The notes under the pieces are model-generated. The model saw nothing but the letters and a program-made list of their open reading frames with translations. It ran no database searches and was not told the DNA's origin. Positions 29,155 through 39,900 of a stretch of 64,000 nucleotides of DNA are shown here, in pieces (within the stretch, counting starts at the first letter, position 1; every line of letters starts with the position of its first letter). The stretch is from Hydractinia symbiolongicarpus (taxonomy: Eukaryota > Cnidaria > Hydrozoa > Anthoathecata > Hydractiniidae): assembly GCF_029227915.1 (NCBI RefSeq), contig NC_079883.1, positions 19,904,001 to 19,968,000 of the forward strand. The letters are read 5' to 3'. The translations under genes were made by a program, and so were the position numbers.

Positions 29155-30463
29155 AGCTGAAAAAAAGTCATAATAAGGCTGTTGCTTCACCATCATTTTT
29201 TTCATCAAAGTCTAAGATACAGCTGTTACCAAAATTATAGACTGTTGTAACACTGTTTATAATAAAAATTTACCCAATGTGGCCAGTATGACTAAGAAAG
29301 AAGGTTGAGGATGGCAGTACAGTTAACAATTATTGTATCGGTATTATGAATTAAACATCATGACCACACTGGAAGTTCATGGAAAAAGAAATTTGTTCAG
29401 AAAAAGCCTTGAAATTATTTGTTTTTTGTTTTGTCGAAAATTTGATGATACTTTAAAAAGGTCCTGAAATTTTTAGTTTAGTTTTTAGTTTAAATTTTGC
29501 AAATCAATATAGAAACTGGCATGGCTATCTTATTGTCCTGGAATTGCTGATGTTAAAAATTTAAAGAAAGAGTTAGCTTGATATTTCTGATTAAAAAATA
29601 GTCTCGAATTTTGCTTTCTAAAACATTGCTACCTTAGGATGGGGTGACTTTTGGCTTTTGTTTAACAGGATCTAGGCTCAGCATATGTCATTAACTAAAA
29701 ATTAACTGATTTTAAACAGGATACTTGGGACAAAAAAAACAAAAAACTATCAAACCTGTTAAATTAGTCATCATTTAAATTTTTTAGGCAAATGTACAAA
29801 TGCAACATTGTGAACTCACTGATCTCACCAAAGATTTTTTCATCTAATTGCTCTCTGGGAGCAGCCTAAGAAAAAAGTGCTTATCAAAACTCAAAAAAAT
29901 GCTTTATCAAACAAACCTAAACATTAATCATGACATTGTAACAAAAAAAGGAAAAGTTGTGTGGTTTAAATTCAGAAATGCTCTTTTAATATAGAATATT
30001 ACATAGTTTCTTTGCTAGCACCTTTAATCCCCATGTGCAAAGTACAGGTCTGGTCAGGAATAAAATCACGCATGTGCAGCATATACTCTCTAAAATTAGA
30101 TGACTTGCGATGTTGATTGCATTCCAAAGTTATGTTTAGGTGTGCAAAAGATGCAAACATTACACTGTTTATCCAATCTTTCTGTAGCATTTAACTACTT
30201 AAAATAAAAGGTTGCAGTACCATTTTTATTCTACGAACAAAAAATAATTTTTTTTTTATAAAGCATTACAAAGCTACAGTGCCTGCTATGGCAGTACGCA
30301 ACTTTAGCAAAGAAGACGGCTGGTCTAGGGACAGCAATTTTAGGTCACATATTACGTCATGTTTGCCACAGTGATGATGTTTATGTTTAGCATAAATTGG
30401 AAGGAGAGGAGAGAGGAGGGGCTAAATACAAAAATGTTAGCCATTTAGATGTAAAAGTTAAAA
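29155..30463. other. AT-rich non-coding DNA
   Basis: No coding or structural RNA signal seen. The last 200 bp before the Harbinger fragment are GA-rich (GGAAGGAGAGGAGAGAGGAGG at 30400-30420) and could be the element's 5' end, but no terminal inverted repeat was found. Confidence 0.4.
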
Positions 30464-30790
30464 ATGTGGAAGTTCAGAGATGTGCGAGAGGCTTTGATAC
30501 TTGCACATGATAAAAATCAAATCGATGATGTAGAATTACTTACAGTTCTAATAACCCTGACTTCCCATACTGGCAATTTGATGGATTTGATCTTGACAAA
30601 CTTTTCGGATATTGAATGTAATGCATACTTTCGTTTTCTTAAAAATGATATCTACACATTGGTTGACGTTTTTCAATTGCCAGAAATAATAAGTCTGTTG
30701 TAGCACCTAATGGATTGATCGCACAACTGCATGGACCTTTTAAAGGAAAACGACTAGACAGTGCGATATTGAAATTTAAAAGTCGGTTTA
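30464..30790 (+). pseudogene. PIF/Harbinger transposase, internally deleted
   Basis: The N-terminal part (MWKFRDVREALILAHDKNQI, then FRFLKNDIYTLVDVFQLPEI) is the helical region before the nuclease of HARBI1-like transposases. It jumps directly to VVAPNGLIAQLHGPFKGKRL and DSAIL, the middle of the DDE_Tnp_4 domain. Around 100 residues with the first catalytic Asp are absent, as is everything after the DSAIL block. Remnant only. Confidence 0.7.
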
Positions 30791-30847
30791 CGGCAAATTG
30801 GAAAAATGTACATTATATGTGCTCTTCCACAAAATGCTCACATGATT

Positions 30848-31560
30848 TTAATCCCTTGCCAATTTTTGAAGCAAAGCCATCATCGATTGCTGTTGCATCT
30901 GAAACATCTGCAACATTTGTTGCTGTATTAGTTGTTGCTGTTGTTGTTGTTGTTGCAATTGTTCAAACAATATTCTCTGGCTTTGTGATTCTTCCTTCTG
31001 CGCTTTAACTTGCATAAGTTTAAGTTCGTGATCGTTGACAGCTCTTTCTCTTAGGTAGGCAAGAGTTTCAATACCAGTTGATCGAGATTTAACTTCTTCC
31101 CCTTGTTCTGTTTTTTGTTTTTTTTGTTTCTGCAAGTGTTTCTAGAGCTCTTAAACGTACATCATCAATAGCAGCTTTTCCTTTTTTAGATTTTTTGTTT
31201 CTTACTTCATTTTCAGCCTCCAATTCTGCCTCCAATTCTTCTATTTTACAAAGTTTTTTTTCTAACAAAGATTCTGTTGGAGTAAGATCATCAACCTCTA
31301 AGCCTAAAACTTTTAATTCTGCCGAGTTTTTTCTTTTAAACTTTGTCAACAATAAATTAAAGTGTTTTCTGACTGACCCTTGATTCACATAACACTGGTT
31401 CTTCAATAAGGTTCAAACTATCCGCTATTCTGGTCCAAGCATTACCCCTTACTCTAGTACTAGACTTAAGAGTAAGACTGTACCAACATAACCTCTTGAC
31501 AAAGCAGCTTATCTTGTAGTTTAGTCCACAGCATAGAAGGATTCCTAAAACCAGCAACAA
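30848..31560 (-). pseudogene. Myb/SANT-like partner protein of Harbinger, frameshifted
   Basis: Convergent to the transposase. Parts: RVRGNAWTRIADSLNLIEEP (Myb-like helices, 31420-31480), GSVRKHFNLLLTKFKRKN, a Glu-rich coiled coil (KIEELEAELEAENEVRNKK), LRALETLAETKKTKN, then STGIETLAYLRERAVNDHEL and a Gln-rich end (QLQQQQQQQQLIQQQMLQMF) finishing LLQKLARD at 30848. At least two frameshifts (near 31390 and 31110). Harbinger elements usually carry such a DNA-binding partner, which imports the transposase and binds the element ends. The convergent arrangement fits. Confidence 0.72.
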
Positions 31561-31568
31561 TATATAAT

Positions 31569-32520
31569 ACTAGTCGATAAAGCCCGTGGAAAAATCCACT
31601 GAGGCAGGATAAAAATGAAAAAGAAGCATTATTTGAATTTTAATGACGTCAGCAACCCATCCACAAAAAAAAAACAATTCAGAAGATTGTTTTTACGTTG
31701 GCTCTATTGTGTAGAGTTTAAAGCGCTGATCAAGAAAATGTATGTAATCACATGCTTTTGATGAATGGTTGATGAGATATAAGGGTTTAAAAATTTTGCT
31801 GACGTCAGCTAAGTCCCTTATAAAAGTACAAAAAATTTTTCTTTTGGAATTGTATACCCGTTGCCTTCATCTTATAGATCTTGAAACACTGATCAAGAAA
31901 ATGTATAGGATCATGTACCTTTGACAAACGGTTACGGAAATATTGTGGTTTAAAGGTTTTTGATGACGTCATAAGCCTGTGTATTACGAAACAGATTTGG
32001 GGACCCAAGTTTGGAAAACAAAATTGGTCCCAGGTGGTCCCTAGTAGGACAATGTAAAAATTGGTTATTTTAGACTTTTTGCTGATGTCAGCAGTGCATA
32101 TACAAAAACAAATTGACAAAATTCAGTTTATTCATTACGTCTATTGTGTAGAGCTTAAACTGCTGATCAAGAAAATGTATATGATCATGTGATGATCGGT
32201 TAATGAGATATAAGGGTTTAGAAATTTTGCTGACGTCAGCAATAGTCCGTGAAAAGTACCAATTTTTTTTTGTTAGAAATCTGTACACCTGTTGTATTCA
32301 TCATATAGATCTTGAAATGCTGATCAAGGAAATGTATAGGAACATAAACTTTTGACAAACGATTGCAGAGATATTGAGGTTTGTAGGTTTTGTGGTGACG
32401 TCATCAACCCATCCATTCTGAAACGGATTCGGGGACCTAGGTTTGGGAAACTTACCCAAATTGGTCCCAGGTGGTCCATAGTTACCCACGCGGTGAAAAA
32501 TCATTGACATCACCATCTCG
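31569..32520. repeat. Interspersed repeat with tandem about 430-bp units carrying TGACGTCA
   Basis: Two units (about 31690-32046 and 32129-32477) share blocks such as CTATTGTGTAGAG, GCTGATCAAGAAAATGTAT, GAGATATAAGGGTTTA, CTTTTGACAAACG and TTGGTCCCAGGTGGTCC. Within each unit the GCTGATCAAG..TGACGTCA half is itself repeated. The CRE-type palindrome TGACGTCA occurs at 31644, 31800, 31964, 32231 and 32396 (plus TGATGTCA at 32083). No coding capacity. Possibly a non-autonomous element or decayed satellite. Confidence 0.75.
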
Positions 32521-33684
32521 TTTCCAAGTTATTTGGCCTCAAAGTTTTAAGTGCACTGTAACGGCTTCATTAATTTAATATAGGATATTGACGTTAAAGT
32601 AGTGTTATTGACGTTGCGCCGTAGCATCAGAAAATTTAGCATATTAGACATGCATTTTTCGGTTACTTCAAAGAAAGTTACGGTAAGATCAAAGAAAAAT
32701 GAACATATCCACTTTGCCTGTTACAGAGCCCAGACTTCTTTAATGCTACTTGTTACCATACCAAGCGCTCCCGTCCTGTTTGCTAAAGTCGCGTAGTGCA
32801 TGAAGCATTGTAACCATTGAAGCCCTAAGCGAAAATTCTATCGACTAAGTTTTTGAGAACATTATTAAAAACAGTTTATAACCACATGTGGTTAAATTAA
32901 AGCACTGCGGAAAACGCTAAAATTTATTCAATTTATGTTTTTTCTGTGTAAATATTTTTTATGCATTCAAACAATTTTTTTATTGCATATTATAGTTTTT
33001 ATTATAAATAAAATATTTTCTCTGGTAAATAAGAAAATCATTGAAAGTTAAAAAAAAAAAATCACTTTCCTGTTTTTGTTATAAATTTAGGGAGTATAGC
33101 TGCAACATAAAAAACGCATTTCGCAAACTAAACGTTACCCTGAAATTAAAAGACTAAATTGGGAACAAGGCTTTAGATAAAGCGATAATGCTAGAATATG
33201 TTGCTATAAAATGTGTGAGATCTAAAAATTTGCTGATGTGTGTTACAATATTGCCACAGTGTTTTAATAAGTGCGGATATTGCACTTTTAATAACACACC
33301 ATGACGGAGCTGAGACAAGTGAAAGATAGTCCACCAAAATCAATTCCGGTGGGACGATGGGACGCCATCCATGACTAGGCCTGAAGTAGATTTTGACAAC
33401 AAATTTGTAAACAAACGAATTTGTATATATTTTTATCTGAAATAAATAAGGTTTCTGTTTGCTTTCATGCATGTAAATGTTGATAATTTGTTTTGTGGTC
33501 AACTGTTTTCAAAAAGATTTACGTGTCAATATTTATTATTTATTATTATTTAAAATTTGCTCTCTTTTTGTCTAGTCACTGTTATTTTTTTAAAACAGAA
33601 CATGACCCTGCATGTTTTTGGTGGAAAACATATTTGCAATGATTACTCTATAAATGGTGATTTCTTTTTTCTTGTGCTGTGAGC
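32521..33684. other. Non-coding DNA upstream of the Ena/VASP gene
   Basis: No exon found. The stretch directly before exon 1A (about 33.5-33.68 kb) is AT-rich, without a clear TATA box or initiator; it should contain the promoter and 5' UTR for the first alternative start. Confidence 0.4.
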
Positions 33685-33917
33685 ATGGGAAAAAACTCCA
33701 AGAAGTGTCTCTTGCTATTTGGAGATAATGGCAGCAATAAAAAGAATAAGTATCTACCTGGTAAAAGATCAAAAAGTGTCGATGCCCTTGATCAGGATAT
33801 TTCAGAAAAACGGTTGCAAAAACGTTTCAGTGTTATAAGCGAAAAGTGTGTAGGTATATACACTTGTGATTTTTTTCCAACTCCTACAGTAGCTGACATA
33901 CAAACTGTTCAAACGCA
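33685..33917 (+). CDS. ena: Ena/VASP alternative first exon 1A
   Basis: ATG at 33685 ([20 protein letters not shown]) to the donor GCA|GTAAGT at 33917/33918, ending after two bases of a codon. Splicing to 40122 restores frame. The encoded 77-residue extension is Lys/Ser-rich with RSKSVDAL and [10 protein letters not shown]-x-x-S type sites for basophilic kinases, which is inference. Most Ena/VASP proteins begin almost directly with EVH1, so this leader is unusual. Confidence 0.75.
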
Positions 33918-36900
33918 GTAAGTTTATTTATTTTTCGCACTTCCTTATTGTTGTTATTTTGACGATAATGAAGTATATGTCAAACATTTAAGCAGTCCTC
34001 CTTGTTTTAAAAGTAGTTTGGGTGTAATTTAATGCCATGCAACTTTCCTGCTATTGTAATGAGTTGTAGGCTCCTGTTGTATTTTATTTATATTTACAGC
34101 AATTATTAAAATCTAAATTTTTATGTGTGTGTTGAAGTGTGCAATCAAGAGTCAAAAGAATGTCACAGGGTAGATAAACCTGACAAAAAACTCCTTTTCA
34201 CACATTTTAAATATTTTACAAAATGTAAATGTATAGTTTAGAAAGTGTAATCTCAGATTATGAACGTACATAAAGTAAAAAGTGCTTGTAATTACTTGCT
34301 TATGCCTATCAGATGAAATTGTTAGAACTTGTAAAATGCTTTAGCTGTAAATATTTACTTTTCTAAAAATACTTTCCTCTACATTTTTTTGAACTGTTCA
34401 ATTTAACATAATTTAATTTTGTAAACTGAAACGAAACGAAAAATGTAAAAGAAACAAAAATACAATTATTTACCCACCATTTTAACTGCATACTAAACAT
34501 TACAACTTAAATGTTAAGAAATAGTTATTTTCTTATTATAAATTTTTTTTTTAAACTTTAAACTATTATATTAATTAAAAAATGGTTAGTAAAGATCACA
34601 ATGAATAAAATAATATTGTTATGTTACTGCAAGTTCTTTGTGTTTTTTGGCCCTTAAAAACAAAAACATTTTTCAAATAATTTTTGTATTTTTCTTACAC
34701 ATATAATACAAAAATAAATAGGCTTAAAATTTAAATTGAGTTCAGTTGAAGCAGTAACATATCTGAAGTGAGATGAAATTCTTAAAACCGAAGCGTTTGT
34801 TTCGTACTCAAAGTCTTGATAAGTTCAGTGACCAGTTTAAATCTAATGGTGCAAGTAAAAAAGAAAAGAAACGCCAGGATGTAATGGGGAAGCAACGATC
34901 TCAGACTCTTAACTTTTCAACGTCTCTGTCTACAAGAGATGTTGATAAGGATAATGTTGCTAAAACAATACTTTGTCGAACTTTTAGTGCAGATACAGGT
35001 CTTGACAGTAATGGAAATGTTTCATTACCACAACCAGATTATCCAAGTGATGATGAGGTTGATCTTGAGTAAGTATAAAGTTGTATGCATTTGCCCAACA
35101 ATGTACATACGTAGAAAAAAACAGCATATGTTCTTAATTATGAAAAGTCTTCTCAAAAATCCTTAAATCTCCCACAATAGTAGACTTTTTAACACCTTTC
35201 TCCCCAAATCTTCCTATTTTTTTTTTACAAAATTATATGGTTTGTCACATGTTTTTATTTTCAAAATACATTAGAAATGCTAGATGACTGCAAAAATAAC
35301 GTGTTCTTTTGTGGCGTTACCTCTAAAATCTCCTCATAATTTTCTCAGTTTCTTTAGAAAAATATCAATCCTCAATTTTCTTTAATTTTTTTCTCCTAAG
35401 CATTAAAAGTATATTTTATGCAATAGTTTAGCTTCCCAGTTTACCCACTGCATCAGCAAGGACACATTGTAAAAGAAATAAAATTTAAAAAAAATTCTTC
35501 CCTGAGGAAGTTAGTTATATGATTCAAGTAGTAACTAGACAACTAGAATTTCTTTGCACAAAAACAGCAGAGGCTTAATGACATTGCTATGCTTTCAACA
35601 AGAAATAAGTGTTTTTTTATTGCATGATGGCATAAATGAGTCAATATGAACTTTTTTTTTTTTAATAAATTGTATAAGATGTTGCGCATAAATAATTAGA
35701 TTATCCTATAGATAGCAAGAAAATAAATTTATACATCCTTTTCCAAAAAAATACATGGCTGTTTCTATGCAGGCAAAACAAAAATAAGTGTTTTAAAGAG
35801 GTTTTGGGCGAGTTTGTGAAAAATGTAAACAAAACATCATAAATATTCACACGTACAACTTAAAGTCCTGTTTCTCTTGCATTTATGTTCTTCTATGGAT
35901 AAGAAAGTTTGAATTTGCTTTAATAGGGACCTAGCTACTCATGTATTAACTTTTAGCCCAAAAACTTTCCAACGGGCGGTAAATAGCCAGCTGAAGTGAG
36001 GGTAGTTGTAAAATCATATTTTTCCAGTTATCACTTAAGAACATGAACATGCCAATCATTTTTTGTAAAGAAGATATATTTCTCAAAACTTAGTGTTATT
36101 TTTATGAAAATGGCTGACCTTGATAAATGTAATTATTGACATTTACATTCTATTGAGAAATTTGTAGAATATGGTGTACACTAACTGGAAAAAGAACCTA
36201 TTGGCTGAATATTCAATTTGTTTGACATTTATATTAAACATTAATTTTGGTGCAGATGTGTGAGGTAGAAACCCACCCAAATTTGCAATAAGTGCTATTG
36301 CTGCGTAAAAAAGGTCAAAAACCAAAAAATAACAATGTATACAATTAAAATGTGTAGAATGGACTCCACAGTCTACTAAAAATTGTAAATTGTTCCAAAG
36401 TAATAAGCAGCAAGGAAAGGGTAGGAGGCTCGCTAATAAAGTATATTTATGCAACCGAGAAAACGGTTTCACAAAGGTGACAATAACATCAAAGCTGCTG
36501 ACATTGTACAACTAACCCCTTCAAAAACAATTCATCCACATGTTGAAAAACTGGTATCACATGTAGTTAGTATAAAAATGAAACAAAACTGAAAAACAAT
36601 ACAGTTCAGTTGTTTTCAAGGGGCCTCAGACTTTTAATTTTGTAAACTGAAACGAAACGAAAAATGTAAAAGAAACAAAAATACAATTATTTACCCACCA
36701 TTTTAACTGCATACTAAACATTACAACTTAAATGTTAAGAAATAGTTATTTTCTTATTATAAATTTTTTTTTTAAACTTTAAACTATTATATTAATTAAA
36801 AAATGGTTAGTAAAGATCACAATGAATAAAATAATATTGTTATGTTACTGCAAGTTCTTTGTGTTTTTTGGCCCTTAAAAACAAAAACATTTTTCAAATA

Positions 36901-39900
36901 ATTTTTGTATTTTTCTTACACATATAATACAAAAATAAATAGGCTTAAAATTTAAATTGAGTTCAGTTGAAGCAGTAACATATCTGAAGTGAGATGAAAT
37001 TCTTAAAACCGAAGCGTTTGTTTCGTACTCAAAGTCTTGATAAGTTCAGTGACCAGTTTAAATCTAATGGTGCAAGTAAAAAAGAAAAGAAACGCCAGGA
37101 TGTAATGGGGAAGCAACGATCTCAGACTCTTAACTTTTCAACGTCTCTGTCTACAAGAGATGTTGATAAGGATAATGTTGCTAAAACAATACTTTGTCGA
37201 ACTTTTAGTGCAGATACAGGTCTTGACAGTAATGGAAATGTTTCATTACCACAACCAGATTATCCAAGTGATGATGAGGTTGATCTTGAGTAAGTATAAA
37301 GTTGTATGCATTTGCCCAACAATGTACATACGTAGAAAAAAACAGCATATGTTCTTAATTATGAAAAGTCTTCTCAAAAATCCTTAAATCTCCCACAATA
37401 GTAGACTTTTTAACACCTTTCTCCCCAAATCTTCCTATTTTTTTTTTACAAAATTATATGGTTTGTCACATGTTTTTATTTTCAAAATACATTAGAAATG
37501 CTAGATGACTGCAAAAATAACGTGTTCTTTTGTGGCGTTACCTCTAAAATCTCCTCATAATTTTCTCAGTTTCTTTAGAAAAATATCAATCCTCAATTTT
37601 CTTTAATTTTTTTCTCCTAAGCATTAAAAGTATATTTTATGCAATAGTTTAGCTTCCCAGTTTACCCACTGCATCAGCAAGGACACATTGTAAAAGAAAT
37701 AAAATTTAAAAAAAATTCTTCCCTGAGGAAGTTAGTTATATGATTCAAGTAGTAACTAGACAACTAGAATTTCTTTGCACAAAAACAGCAGAGGCTTAAT
37801 GACATTGCTATGCTTTCAACAAGAAATAAGTGTTTTTTTATTGCATGATGGCATAAATGAGTCAATATGAACTTTTTTTTTTTTAATAAATTGTATAAGA
37901 TGTTGCGCATAAATAATTAGATTATCCTATAGATAGCAAGAAAATAAATTTATACATCCTTTTCCAAAAAAATACATGGCTGTTTCTATGCAGGCAAAAC
38001 AAAAATAAGTGTTTTAAAGAGGTTTTGGGCGAGTTTGTGAAAAATGTAAACAAAACATCATAAATATTCACACGTACAACTTAAAGTCCTGTTTCTCTTG
38101 CATTTATGTTCTTCTATGGATAAGAAAGTTTGAATTTGCTTTAATAGGGACCTAGCTACTCATGTATTAACTTTTAGCCCAAAAACTTTCCAACGGGCGG
38201 TAAATAGCCAGCTGAAGTGAGGGTAGTTGTAAAATCATATTTTTCCAGTTATCACTTAAGAACATGAACATGCCAATCATTTTTTGTAAAGAAGATATAT
38301 TTCTCAAAACTTAGTGTTATTTTTATGAAAATGGCTGACCTTGATAAATGTAATTATTGACATTTACATTCTATTGAGAAATTTGTAGAATATGGTGTAC
38401 ACTAACTGGAAAAAGAACCTATTGGCTGAATATTCAATTTGTTTGACATTTATATTAAACATTAATTTTGGTGCAGATGTGTGAGGTAGAAACCCACCCA
38501 AATTTGCAATAAGTGCTATTGCTGCGTAAAAAAGGTCAAAAACCAAAAAATAACAATGTATACAATTAAAATGTGTAGAATGGACTCCACAGTCTACTAA
38601 AAATTGTAAATTGTTCCAAAGTAATAAGCAGCAAGGAAAGGGTAGGAGGCTCGCTAATAAAGTATATTTATGCAACCGAGAAAACGGTTTCACAAAGGTG
38701 ACAATAACATCAAAGCTGCTGACATTGTACAACTAACCCCTTCAAAAACAATTCATCCACATGTTGAAAAACTGGTATCACATGTAGTTAGTATAAAAAT
38801 GAAACAAAACTGAAAAACAATACAGTTCAGTTGTTTTCAAGGGGCCTCAGACTTGTGCTTACAAAAATTTGTGTTCAACATTTTAAAAGTGTTTCTGAAC
38901 TAAAAATTTGGAAATTAAACAAGCTATAAAAAAATTCTTATAAAACTATTATATAGATAATGCAATAAGTACAAGTGTCACAGAAAATTGCATTACTACA
39001 TCCTAGTTAAAGAAATAAATTTCTGTTTCTCTTTTAACATTTCTCTTGATTATGGTGATTATTGAACATCTGAAGCAAATATCAGTGATTGAAGAAAAAA
39101 TGTTCAAGCTGAGGAAAACTTGGAGTCCCTTCAGAAAGAATACACTGGACAGTGGTATCCAGCAATGACAATAAAGACGCAATAAAACTTCGTTACAAAC
39201 CCATAGTCGATGACCTTGAATCTATAATAAGAACAAACATCCGATAGAACATTTGCAGTGATGAACCAAAGTTTGCTTACAACAAGTCCAAATACACAAG
39301 AAATAACACCAGAAATAAAGAGAAAGAACTTTAAAGAATAATGCATATATAGCTAGCTATATATGTATACTTTGTATACATACCTGCCTAAAAAGTATTA
39401 TCTTTAATTTATCCAATTTGCAACGTTGAACATCTTTTCAAATTTTGGGATTTTGAAATTTCTTAGCCAAAAAAATTGAAGGGATTATAAAACTTTCACA
39501 ATCCTTCCTGACAACATTGTGCACTGAGATAAGAATCCTCCCAAGCCTTGAAAACTCTAGATTCTCGTATTTCAACCATTAAGGTATACTCCTAATGCAA
39601 TCAAAAAATATTATCCATCTTCGAGTTGTGATTTTCTGGTAAACTGCTGTAATAAACAAATAATAAAAGTTGTCGGTTCAAACTTTCATGTAGACAGACA
39701 AACCATATTTTCAGTGAACTTTTATCTTCAAGATCAAGATAGATATAAATACTATGTTATGTTTATTTTGATTTCAATGTGACAATTTTTAAGCCTGTAA
39801 CAATTAAAAATAGTGCATAGTGATTCTAAATTTCTTGCTTGAAACAGCCATAACATATGTATAAGGTGCTTTGCAAGCGTTTTTTCTATGCATGTAATTT

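Larger units (their letters stand above)
34412..38853. repeat. Tandem duplication, 2221-bp unit
   Basis: 34412-36632 and 36633-38853 appear identical. The junction reads CTCAGACTT|TTAATTTTG, with two to three T as microhomology; the left edge is TTTAATTTTGTAAAC at 34412 and the right edge GGGGCCTCAGACTT at about 38853. The unit holds exon 1B, its upstream region and about 1.5 kb of following intron. Confidence 0.95.

Noticed and set aside
36143-36511. Minus-strand 122-codon hydrophobic frame, repeated at 38364-38732
   Set aside because: The two are identical only because of the 2221-bp duplication; composition is that of AT-rich intron and no domain is visible.
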